A stretch of 7,923 nt of DNA, taken from Gemmatimonadota bacterium. Lineage in GTDB: Bacteria; Gemmatimonadota; Gemmatimonadetes; Longimicrobiales; Gaopeijiaceae. The DNA is taken from the NCBI GenBank assembly GCA_015492755.1, contig WGEM01000151.1:1-7923 (forward strand), in the 5' to 3' direction. Shown here in pieces: positions 1 through 6,092 of this stretch. The number at the start of each line of letters is the position of its first letter. The first letter of the stretch is position 1. The notes under the pieces were generated by a model. It saw only the letters and a program-made list of their open reading frames with translations, searched no databases and had not been told where the DNA came from. The position numbers were made by a program, and so were the translations under genes.

Positions 1-575
1 CAGGAGGGCTGGGGCGGGGCGAGGTGGTGCTCATCCACGCCGTGGGGAGTGGCGTGGGTACCGCCGCCGTGCAGCTTGCGCGCCGGGCGGGCGCACGCAC
101 GCTGGGGACGTCCCGTACACTCTCGAAGCTGGAGCGCGCGCTCCGCCTGGGGCTCGATGTACCCATCCTGGGGGACGGGCACTGGCCGGACCGCGTGCTG
201 GAGCACACCGCGGGACACGGCGCCGATGTGATCCTGGATCTGGTGGGAGCGCCCTATCTGCCGGGGAATCAGCGCGTCATGGCGGAGCGCGGCCGCCACA
301 TGGTGGTGGGCGTGCCCGGCGGCCCCACGGGCGCGATCGACCTGCGGCGACTCATGACGCGGCGGGGGCGCATTCAGGGCACGGTGCTCCGCGCCCGACC
401 GCTGGAGGAGAAGGCGGCGCTGTGCCGTGCGTTCCGTGAGGAGGTGCTTCCCGACTTCCGGCGCGGGGTGCTGGAGCCGGTGGTGGACCGGGTGATCTCT
501 GCGGAACAGGTACAGGAGGCCCACCGGCTCATGGAGCGCAACGAGACCTTCGGCAAGATCGTACTCACCTGGTGA
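1..575 (+). CDS. NAD(P)H:quinone oxidoreductase, PIG3-like zinc-free MDR family (5'-truncated)
   Basis: This is the C-terminal part of a medium-chain dehydrogenase/reductase. The frame is open to the left edge (first full codon at base 3), so the GTG at 24 is an internal Val and the real start lies outside the window. About 190 residues are visible of a family that is usually about 320-335. The nucleotide-binding Rossmann fold is plain: VVLIHAVGSGVGTAAVQLA is the glycine-rich NAD(P)H loop, followed by ARTLGTSRTLSKLE, where a basic/Ser stretch fits NADPH preference. GADVILDLVGAPYL and the final HRLMERNETFGKIVLTW are typical of the PIG3/TP53I3 quinone oxidoreductase group. The family reduces quinones or other electrophilic carbonyls with NADPH in the cytosol; the substrate here is unknown. 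No zinc-site cysteines appear in the visible part. A strong hairpin follows directly after the TGA, so it is probably the last gene of its transcript. Family assignment is firm; exact substrate is not. Confidence 0.9.
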   Translation, partial: GGLGRGEVVLIHAVGSGVGTAAVQLARRAGARTLGTSRTLSKLERALRLGLDVPILGDGHWPDRVLEHTAGHGADVILDLVGAPYLPGNQRVMAERGRHMVVGVPGGPTGAIDLRRLMTRRGRIQGTVLRARPLEEKAALCRAFREEVLPDFRRGVLEPVVDRVISAEQVQEAHRLMERNETFGKIVLTW

Positions 576-602
576 GGCGCCGGGGGCTGGCCGCCCGGCG
601 CC
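576..602 (+). terminator. GC-rich terminator-like hairpin after the oxidoreductase
   Basis: GGCGCCGGG (576-584) and CCCGGCGCC (594-602) are perfect 9-bp inverted repeats with a 9-nt loop, beginning at the base after the TGA stop. Only a short CTTT follows at 613-616, so it is not a classical U-tract terminator. It may be a GC-type intrinsic terminator or a 3'-end stabilising hairpin. It argues that the downstream peptidase gene begins after it. Confidence 0.5.
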
Positions 603-654
603 GGGGGCGACACTTTGGGCGCCCCACGGATCCCGTGTCCCGATTTCGATTCCC

Positions 655-662
655 GGAAGGAG
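655..662 (+). promoter_or_regulatory. Ribosome binding site that fixes the M28 peptidase start
   Basis: GGAAGGAG lies 8 nt before GTG 671. It selects that GTG over the first in-frame GTG at 572. The 572 start would overlap the previous stop, sit on the hairpin arm at 576-602, and add 33 Arg-rich residues in front of a clean signal peptide. Confidence 0.75.
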
Positions 663-670
663 TGCGCGTC

Positions 671-2053
671 GTGTCGCAGAAGCTTCGATTCTTCGTCCCG
701 GGTGCGGCGCTGGCCGCGTCGCTCATCGCCGGTGCGCCGGTTGCCGCCGGAGCGCAGGCGGTGCCCCCCGCCGAGGATCCCCGCATCGACGAGATCATCT
801 CCGCGGTGTCGTCTGAGCGAATCGAGCATGATATCCGCACGCTGGTGGGGTTCGGCACGCGGAACACGCTCTCCGACACGCTCTCCGATACCCGGGGGAT
901 CGGCGCCGCGCGACGGTGGATCAAGGCGGAGATGGATCGCATCTCCCAGGCGTGCGGCGGGTGCATGGAGGTCTTCTACACCCAGCATCTTCAGGACATC
1001 CCCCGGCTCAACCGTCAGGTGAACGTGGTGAATGTGGTGGGCGTGATTCGCGGCACCGCATATCCCCATCGCTACGTGATCATGAGCGGCGACATCGACG
1101 CACGGAACGGCAGCTCCTTGGACGCCGAAGGGGACGCGCCCGGCGCCAACGACAACGCCTCCGGAATGGCGGGCGTGCTGGAGGCAGCTCGCGTGCTCTC
1201 GCGCTACGAGTTCCCCACCAGCGTCATGTTCGTGGGTCTCTCCGGCGAGGAGCAGGGACTCTGGGGTGGTCGTGCGCTGGCTCAGCGGGCCGTGGACGAG
1301 GGGTGGGACATCGTGGGCGTGTTGAACAACGACATGATCGGGAACATCGAGGGCGTGGACGGCGTCATCGAGAACAACACCTTCCGCGTCTTCTCCGAAC
1401 CGTATCCCGCCACCGCGGACGAAGCGGAGCTCCGCAACTACCGGCGATTCGGCGGTGAGGTGGACGGCCCATCCAGGCAACTGGCCCGCTACGTGGACCG
1501 CATCACGGACCGGTACTTCCCCACCCTCGACGCCATCATGATCTACCGCCTGGATCGCTTCGGCCGCGGCGGGCACCACCGGCCCTTCAACGACCTGGGC
1601 TTCGCCGGCGTGCGGATCATGGAGACGCACGAGAACTACACGCGGCAGCACCAGAATCTGCGGGTGGAGAACGGCATCGCCTACGGCGACGTCATCGAGG
1701 GGGTGAACTTCGAGTACGCCGCGAGGCTCACGGCGGTGAACGCCGCGGTGCTGGCGTCCCTGGCCTGGGCGCCGCCGGCGCCGGAGAACGTGCGCATCGG
1801 GGGCGCGGTACAGCCCGCCGCACGGCTCCGGTGGGACCCGGTGGAGGATCCCCGCCTGGCGGGCTATCGGGTCTACTGGCGGGAGACCACCGCGCCGCAG
1901 TGGCAGCACAGCCGTTTCATCGGCACCGCCACGGAGCACACCTTCGAGGGGCTGGTGATCGACAACTACCTCTTCGGCGTCGCCTCCGTCTCGGAGGACG
2001 GACACGAGAGCGTGGTGACGTTTCCCACCGGGCTGATTCCGCGCCGGAGGTAG
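671..2053 (+). CDS. Secreted M28-family metallopeptidase with C-terminal fibronectin type III-like domain
   Basis: The predicted 460-residue exported zinc aminopeptidase/carboxypeptidase-like enzyme starts at GTG 671, chosen by the RBS at 655-662. Residues 1-30 form a Sec signal peptide: basic start, hydrophobic run FFVPGAALAASLIAGAPVAA, and a cut after AGAQA. The M28 catalytic domain spans about residues 40-360. Visible metal-site elements are GDIDAR (Asp141, Asp143), PGANDNASG (bridging Asp161), SGEEQGLWGG (Glu193-Glu194, general base and ligand), NNDMIGN (Asp221) and GGHHRPF (His302-His303). In the canonical family the first motif is H-x-D, so the usual first zinc-ligand His is replaced here by Asp141; the other elements are intact. 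Residues about 371-452 (PPAPENVRI to SVSEDGHESVV) look like a fibronectin type III module, common on secreted hydrolases for surface or substrate attachment. Likely role: extracytoplasmic peptide degradation and nutrient scavenging. Substrate specificity cannot be read from the sequence. It is probably transcribed alone, with a hairpin upstream and a convergent gene downstream. Confidence 0.9.
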   Translation: MSQKLRFFVPGAALAASLIAGAPVAAGAQAVPPAEDPRIDEIISAVSSERIEHDIRTLVGFGTRNTLSDTLSDTRGIGAARRWIKAEMDRISQACGGCMEVFYTQHLQDIPRLNRQVNVVNVVGVIRGTAYPHRYVIMSGDIDARNGSSLDAEGDAPGANDNASGMAGVLEAARVLSRYEFPTSVMFVGLSGEEQGLWGGRALAQRAVDEGWDIVGVLNNDMIGNIEGVDGVIENNTFRVFSEPYPATADEAELRNYRRFGGEVDGPSRQLARYVDRITDRYFPTLDAIMIYRLDRFGRGGHHRPFNDLGFAGVRIMETHENYTRQHQNLRVENGIAYGDVIEGVNFEYAARLTAVNAAVLASLAWAPPAPENVRIGGAVQPAARLRWDPVEDPRLAGYRVYWRETTAPQWQHSRFIGTATEHTFEGLVIDNYLFGVASVSEDGHESVVTFPTGLIPRRR

Positions 2054-2078
2054 CCGGGGTGAGGACGCGGCGCCCCGG
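2054..2078. terminator. Possible bidirectional terminator between convergent genes
   Basis: CCGGGG (2054-2059) pairs with CCCCGG (2073-2078) around a 13-nt loop, in the 33-bp gap between the stop of the M28 gene and the stop of sucA on the opposite strand. The stem is short and there is no clear T-tract on either side, so this is only a positional candidate. Confidence 0.3.
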
Positions 2079-2086
2079 AGCCCCCC

Positions 2087-4933
2087 TTACGGCTTCAGCG
2101 CCAGCGTCTCCAGGACCAGCTTCTCCTGCTGCTCGATGTGATCCTTGAGCTTTCCTTCCGCCGGCGAGGCCCGCTCGGGGCGCGCCACGTAGGAGAGGGG
2201 AATCGCGCGCGGCACCAGCGTCCGGAGCCGGGGGCCCACGAAGGTGAGCGCGCCCATGTTGCGCGGTTCCTCCTGGGCCCACACCACCTGCTTCACGTTG
2301 GGATAGCGGGCGATGAGCGCCCTGAGCGCCTCGGTGGGGAAGGGGTACAGGAGTTCCTGGCGCGCCACCGCGGTGGTGGGCGCCTCACCACGGCGTGGAT
2401 GGAGCTGCACGTCGTAGTAGAACTTCCCCGTCAGGAGCACCAGGCGCTCGATGCTCGACGGGTCCTCCACCGTGGGGTCGTCCAGGACGTGCCGGAACGT
2501 CCCCTCGGTGAGCTCCCGCACCTCGGAGGCCGCGGCGGGCAGGCGCAGGAGGCTCTTGGGCGTCATGACCACCATGGGGCGCTCCGGCCGCCGCAGCGCC
2601 TGGCGGCGCAGCATGTGGAAGTACTGGGCCGGGGTGGTGGGATAGGTGACGCGCAGGTTCTCCTCGGCGCAGAGCTGGAGGAAGCGCTCCAGTCGCGCGC
2701 TGGAGTGTTCGGGGCCCTGGCCTTCGTATCCGTGGGGGAGGAGCATGGTGATGCGGGAGTACTGCCCCCATTTGGCGAGCCCCGAGGCGATGAACTGATC
2801 GATGACGGGCTGGGCCACGTTCACGAAGTCGCCGAACTGGGCCTCCCAGAGGACCACGTCGCGGTCGGAGGTGACGGAGTACCCGTACTCGAAGCCCAGG
2901 ACCGCCGTCTCCGTGAGGGGTGAGTTGTAGATCTCCAGTCGGGCGTCGGCCACCTGCTGCAGCGGCATCACTTCCTCGCCCGTCTCCACGTCGTGCAGGA
3001 CGGCGTGGCGATGACTGAAGGTGCCCCGTTCCACGTCCTGGCCGGTGAGGCGGATGGGGATCCCCTCGCGGAGCAGCGAACCGAGGGCCAGCGCCTCGGC
3101 GTGACCCCAGTCGATCTTCTTCTCGGGCGTGAAGTCCTCCAGCCGCTTGGAGAGCTGCCGCCAGAGCTTCGGGTGGGGATGAAAGCCCTCGGGCAGGGTG
3201 AGCGCGAGGCGGTTGATCTCCTCCAGCTCGTCGAAGGGCACGCCGGTGGACTCCGGCGCCACCGGCACCTCCCGTTCCTGGTCGGGCCCTTCATCCTCCA
3301 CCGGGCTGTACTCGCGCACCCGGTCCTGCGCCTCCCTCAGCTCGCTGAGGACGCGCTGCAGCATCTCGTCGGCCTCTTCGCGGGTGAGGGTCCCCTCGGC
3401 GATGAGCGCCTCGGCGTAGATCTGGCGCACCGTGGGGTGGCTGCGAATGCGCTCGTACAGGACGGGCTGCGTGTACCCCGGTTCGTCGCCCTCGTTGTGT
3501 CCGTGACGCCGGTAACCCACCAGATCGATGACGAAGTCGTCCCCGAACTCCGCGCGGTACATCATCGCCAGGCGCACCGCAGCCAGGCATGCCTCCGGGT
3601 CGTCGGCGTTCACGTGCACCACCGGGATCCCGTAGCCCTTCGCCAGGTCGCTGGCGTAGGTGGTGGAGCGGGCGTCGCCGGGGTCGGTGGTGAAGCCCAC
3701 CTGATTGTTCACGATGATGTGGACGGTGCCGCCCACGGTGAATCCCCGCAGCCGTGCCATGTTGAGCGTCTCCGCCACCACGCCCTCGGCAGCGAAGGCG
3801 GCGTCGCCGTGGATGAGCACCGGCACCACGGCACGGATGTCGCGCACGGCGCTCTTCGACTCGCTGTCGAACTGCAGCGCGCGGGCCATGCCCACCACCA
3901 CGGGGTCCACGAATTCCAGGTGACTGGGGTTGGGGGCCAGACGGACGCGGATGGTGCCCACACCGGGCACCTCCCGCACGCCCCGCGCGCCATGGTGGTA
4001 CTTCACGTCGCCGGTACCGGCGATGTCGAGCTGCCCGCCCTTGAGGGACGGACCCTCGAACTCCGCCAGAAGTTCGCCGTACGACACGCCCACGATGTGC
4101 GTGAGGACGTTGAGGCGGCCGCGATGGGCCATCCCCAGCACCACCTTCCGCCCGCCCGCCCGCGCCGCGTCCTCGATGGCGAGGTCCAGCATGGGCACCA
4201 GGGCGTCGTTGCCTTCCAGCGAGAACCGCTTCTGGCCGAGGTACGCGCGGTGGAGGAACTGCTCCAGACCTTCGGCCTGGGTGAGGCGGAAGAGGAGCTG
4301 TCGCTTCTGCTCCGGGGTGAGCTGCGGGCGGTGCGCCTGTTCCTCCACCTGATGCCAGAGCCAGTCCACCTTCCGGTGGTCGTCCAGGTGCTCGAACTCG
4401 TAACCCAGGGTCCCGGCGTAGATCTGCTCCAGGCGCCGGAGCTCGTCGGCCACCGAGGCGCCTTCGGGTGCGTCGTCGAAGATGAGCGAGGCGGGGATCT
4501 GCTCCAGCTCCTCCATGGAGGTGCCGAAGAAGGCCGGGGAGAGTTGAGGGTGGCCCGGCGGCTCGCTTCCCAGGGGATCGAGGCGGGCCAGGCGGTGGCC
4601 GTGCTCACGGAACTCACGCACCAGCGCCGTGGCCCGGGAGATGACGGGGAGCGCCCGCCGCAGGTTCTCCGCCACGGTGGCGCCCTCGGCGGGCGCCGGC
4701 GGGGCTTCGGCACCGTTCCGAGCCGGTGGGGCCGCGGGGGGGCGCAGTTCGGCCCGCCCCCCCGGGGCTTCCAGCTGCTCCGGGATGAAGAGGCCGGCGG
4801 CCAGGGCCTCATCGGCGTGTCGCTCGAAGAGGGCACGCCAGGCTTCCGGGACCCCTTCCGGGTTCCGGGCGTACTCCTCGAACATCGCCTGGGCATAGGC
4901 GATGTTCAGGCTATCGAAGAGTTGATCGTCCAT
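2087..4933 (-). CDS. sucA: 2-oxoglutarate dehydrogenase E1 component (thiamine diphosphate-dependent)
   Basis: E1 decarboxylates 2-oxoglutarate and passes the succinyl group to lipoyl-E2 (SucB) in the TCA cycle. The protein is 948 residues from ATG 4933, close to the 933 of E. coli SucA. The N-terminal helix SLNIAYAQAMFEEYARNPEG is the family's E2-binding region, followed by a Pro/Ala-rich linker at about residues 60-85. The TPP/Mg module includes GMAHRGRLNVL (about 267), LAPNPSHLEFVDP (about 332), HGDAAFAAEG (about 375; GD of the ThDP motif), NNQVGFTT (about 409) and RRHGHNEGDEPGYTQP (about 475). The C-terminal transketolase-like pyrimidine-binding domain includes GTFSHRHAVLHD, VLWEAQFGDF and HGYEGQGPEHSSAR (about 734-747). 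The frame continues upstream to 5152, but the family N-terminus matches MDDQLFDSLN, so ATG 4933 is chosen; no clear Shine-Dalgarno precedes it. sucB is not adjacent: downstream lies a convergent peptidase gene. Identity is firm. Confidence 0.97.
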   Translation of the reverse strand: MDDQLFDSLNIAYAQAMFEEYARNPEGVPEAWRALFERHADEALAAGLFIPEQLEAPGGRAELRPPAAPPARNGAEAPPAPAEGATVAENLRRALPVISRATALVREFREHGHRLARLDPLGSEPPGHPQLSPAFFGTSMEELEQIPASLIFDDAPEGASVADELRRLEQIYAGTLGYEFEHLDDHRKVDWLWHQVEEQAHRPQLTPEQKRQLLFRLTQAEGLEQFLHRAYLGQKRFSLEGNDALVPMLDLAIEDAARAGGRKVVLGMAHRGRLNVLTHIVGVSYGELLAEFEGPSLKGGQLDIAGTGDVKYHHGARGVREVPGVGTIRVRLAPNPSHLEFVDPVVVGMARALQFDSESKSAVRDIRAVVPVLIHGDAAFAAEGVVAETLNMARLRGFTVGGTVHIIVNNQVGFTTDPGDARSTTYASDLAKGYGIPVVHVNADDPEACLAAVRLAMMYRAEFGDDFVIDLVGYRRHGHNEGDEPGYTQPVLYERIRSHPTVRQIYAEALIAEGTLTREEADEMLQRVLSELREAQDRVREYSPVEDEGPDQEREVPVAPESTGVPFDELEEINRLALTLPEGFHPHPKLWRQLSKRLEDFTPEKKIDWGHAEALALGSLLREGIPIRLTGQDVERGTFSHRHAVLHDVETGEEVMPLQQVADARLEIYNSPLTETAVLGFEYGYSVTSDRDVVLWEAQFGDFVNVAQPVIDQFIASGLAKWGQYSRITMLLPHGYEGQGPEHSSARLERFLQLCAEENLRVTYPTTPAQYFHMLRRQALRRPERPMVVMTPKSLLRLPAAASEVRELTEGTFRHVLDDPTVEDPSSIERLVLLTGKFYYDVQLHPRRGEAPTTAVARQELLYPFPTEALRALIARYPNVKQVVWAQEEPRNMGALTFVGPRLRTLVPRAIPLSYVARPERASPAEGKLKDHIEQQEKLVLETLALKP

Positions 4934-4982
4934 CGTTCGGCGCGGCTCGTGCGGCACCCGGCGGGAGGGCGCGTCCTGCTTC

Positions 4983-5011
4983 GGGAATCGAGAAGTTGAA
5001 AGGTATGTCAA
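4983..5011 (-). promoter_or_regulatory. Possible sucA promoter (-35-like TTGACA) in the divergent region
   Basis: On the minus strand a perfect TTGACA occurs at 5011-5006 inside a local AT-rich patch (about 4984-5020), which stands out in this GC-rich window. About 17 nt downstream the candidate -10 (ATTCCC or GATTCC, 4983-4989) is a poor match, so only the -35 is suggestive. A start there would give an untranslated leader of roughly 40-45 nt before ATG 4933. The motif overlaps the first codons of the divergent gene if that gene starts at 5005. Confidence 0.3.
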
Positions 5012-5835
5012 TTCCATCAGCGGTTGGAGACCACCCCGGGGATGTGACGCTTGTCCGGGACGAGCCGTCGGTCCGGGGGCCCGGCGTGGCGAACCCCCAC
5101 TGGGAGCGGGAGTGGCCCTGGCTCGTGCACGGCGTGACCACCCGCCGCGCACCCGTCGACGGCGCCGACTTCCGTCTCTTCGACGCGGATGGCTCGTGGA
5201 ACCCCTCCCCGGAGGCGGAGGCCTCGTGGCGGGCGCTCCTGGACGCCTCGGGTCTGGAGGTGGCGGTGGCGGCGCGGCAGGTGCACGGGCGTGAGGTGCG
5301 GCCGCTCCGGTCGCGTCCCGCCGGGGCGCCTTCAGCGCTCCCGGGCGTGGAGGGGCTTCGGTTGAGGGATCCGTGCGACGGGCACGTGACGGGTGAGGCC
5401 GGCGTGCTACTGGCGGTGACGGTGGCGGACTGCGTCCCAGTGCTGATGGTGCATCCTGGGAGGCGGGTGGTGGCGGTGGTGCACGCCGGTTGGCGGGGTG
5501 TGGCCGCCGGCGTGCTGGAGGGGAGTCTGGAGCTCATGGCCCGGGAGCAGGGAGCGCCCGCCGGGGAGGTGCGCGTCCATCTGGGCCCTGCCATCTGCGG
5601 CCGCTGCTACGAGGTGGGTCCCGAGGTGTTCGAGGCGCTGGGGCTGGGGTCGCCGCCCAGCCCGGCCCACCTGGACCTCCGGCGCGCGCTGGTGGATCGA
5701 GCGCGGACGGCGGGTGTGGACGGGAGGCACATCTCGGTGTCGGAACGGTGCACCCGCTGCGAACGCGACGTGTTCTACTCCCACCGGGGCGGAGACGCGG
5801 GCCGCCAGGTGGCCTACATCGGAGTGCGCTCGTGA
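5005..5835 (+). CDS. pgeF: PgeF/YfiH-family 'laccase domain' protein (peptidoglycan editing factor family)
   Basis: The 276-residue protein belongs to the Cu-oxidase_4/DUF152 family (E. coli YfiH/PgeF, mammalian LACC1/FAMIN). Members form a Cys/His metal pocket. PgeF has been linked to removing wrongly incorporated serine in UDP-MurNAc peptides, and related proteins have purine nucleoside phosphorylase/deaminase activity. Visible family motifs are WLVHGVTTR near the N-terminus, ARQVHGREV (His94), VTVADCVPVLMVHP (Cys143) and VVHAGWRG (His160): the three conserved metal/active-site residues. Then come HLGPAICGRCYEVG (Cys198, Cys201), SERCTRCERDVFYSHR and a closing AYIGVR. ATG 5005 has only a weak AAAGG before it. 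GTG 5044 (263 residues) is an alternative that would widen the divergent promoter region and is nearer the usual 240-260 length. The TGA overlaps the start of the next gene (GTGA), implying translational coupling. Family is firm; the biochemical role in this organism is inferred, and the gene symbol is by family only. Confidence 0.9.
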   Translation: MSIPSAVGDHPGDVTLVRDEPSVRGPGVANPHWEREWPWLVHGVTTRRAPVDGADFRLFDADGSWNPSPEAEASWRALLDASGLEVAVAARQVHGREVRPLRSRPAGAPSALPGVEGLRLRDPCDGHVTGEAGVLLAVTVADCVPVLMVHPGRRVVAVVHAGWRGVAAGVLEGSLELMAREQGAPAGEVRVHLGPAICGRCYEVGPEVFEALGLGSPPSPAHLDLRRALVDRARTAGVDGRHISVSERCTRCERDVFYSHRGGDAGRQVAYIGVRS

Positions 5836-6056
5836 CGCGAACGCCGGAGCGCGACCCCGTGGGTCTCTGCCGCACCTGCCGCCACCACCGGGTGGTGGGG
5901 AACCGTCGCGGGTCGCGCTTCTACCTTTGCGAACGGAGTCGGGAAGACGCACGTTTTCCCCGGTATCCCCCACTCCCGGTGCGCGCATGCGAAGGATATG
6001 AGCCGGGGGGAGAAGATCCCTGGGCGCGCTTCGCGTCGCAGCAGGCGGCGGAGTGA
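5832..6056 (+). CDS. Small four-cysteine protein, putative zinc-binding, unknown function
   Basis: This 74-residue ORF starts at GTG 5832, overlapping the previous stop by four bases (GTGA). Its cysteines are Cys13 and Cys16 (LCRTCRHHRV), Cys33 (SRFYLCERS) and Cys53 (PVRACEGYEP). A CxxC pair plus two single cysteines is a reasonable tetrahedral zinc site, like a small zinc ribbon. Between them lie patches that look conserved: RRGSRFYLCERS, then ARFPRYPPLPV. I recall similar short uncharacterised proteins (a CxxC start, RGS.F.LC, D.RFP.YP.LPV, C.GY.P) in other high-GC bacteria, but cannot name a domain. The tail PGGEDPWARFASQQAAE is polar and probably disordered. The same frame stays open upstream to about 5490, but that part is an Arg/Gly-rich shadow of the pgeF-like gene. 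Coupling to that gene suggests co-expression. Coding status is well supported by the cysteine layout and operon overlap; function is unknown. Confidence 0.75.
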   Translation: MTRTPERDPVGLCRTCRHHRVVGNRRGSRFYLCERSREDARFPRYPPLPVRACEGYEPGGEDPWARFASQQAAE

Positions 6057-6077
6057 CCGCACCACCCGAACCCAACT

Positions 6078-6085
6078 GGAAGGAG
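6078..6085 (+). promoter_or_regulatory. Ribosome binding site of the OsmC-like gene
   Basis: GGAAGGAG lies 7 nt before ATG 6093. It is the best Shine-Dalgarno in the + strand cluster. It supports real translation of a gene whose frame meets a TGA 63 codons later. Confidence 0.75.
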
Positions 6086-6092
6086 ACCGACC

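Noticed and set aside
572..670. Longer M28 peptidase starting at GTG 572
   Set aside because: It overlaps the previous stop and the 576-602 hairpin and adds an Arg-rich stretch before a signal peptide; GTG 671 has a well-spaced RBS.
865..888. Tandem 12-bp repeat (CACGCTCTCCGA twice)
   Set aside because: It encodes TLSDTLSD inside the peptidase in a region where the family often has TLSDT-like sequence; two copies in coding DNA do not need a special explanation.
374..2005. 543-residue open frame on the - strand opposite the M28 peptidase
   Set aside because: Shadow of the peptidase gene, with no domain features and no RBS or context supporting it.
2993..4999. 668-residue open frame on the + strand opposite sucA
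   Set aside because: It is antisense to a certain sucA gene and is His/Val/Leu/Gly-rich with no recognisable domain; long antisense frames are expected at this GC content.
4934..5152. N-terminal extension of SucA to the far upstream start
   Set aside because: The added 73 residues are Arg/Pro/Gly-rich, lie antisense to the pgeF-like gene, and precede the known SucA N-terminus.
5490..5831. Upstream extension of the four-cysteine protein
   Set aside because: The frame is open but its translation is a Gly/Arg/Ala shadow of the pgeF-like gene; GTG 5832 gives a typical coupled start.
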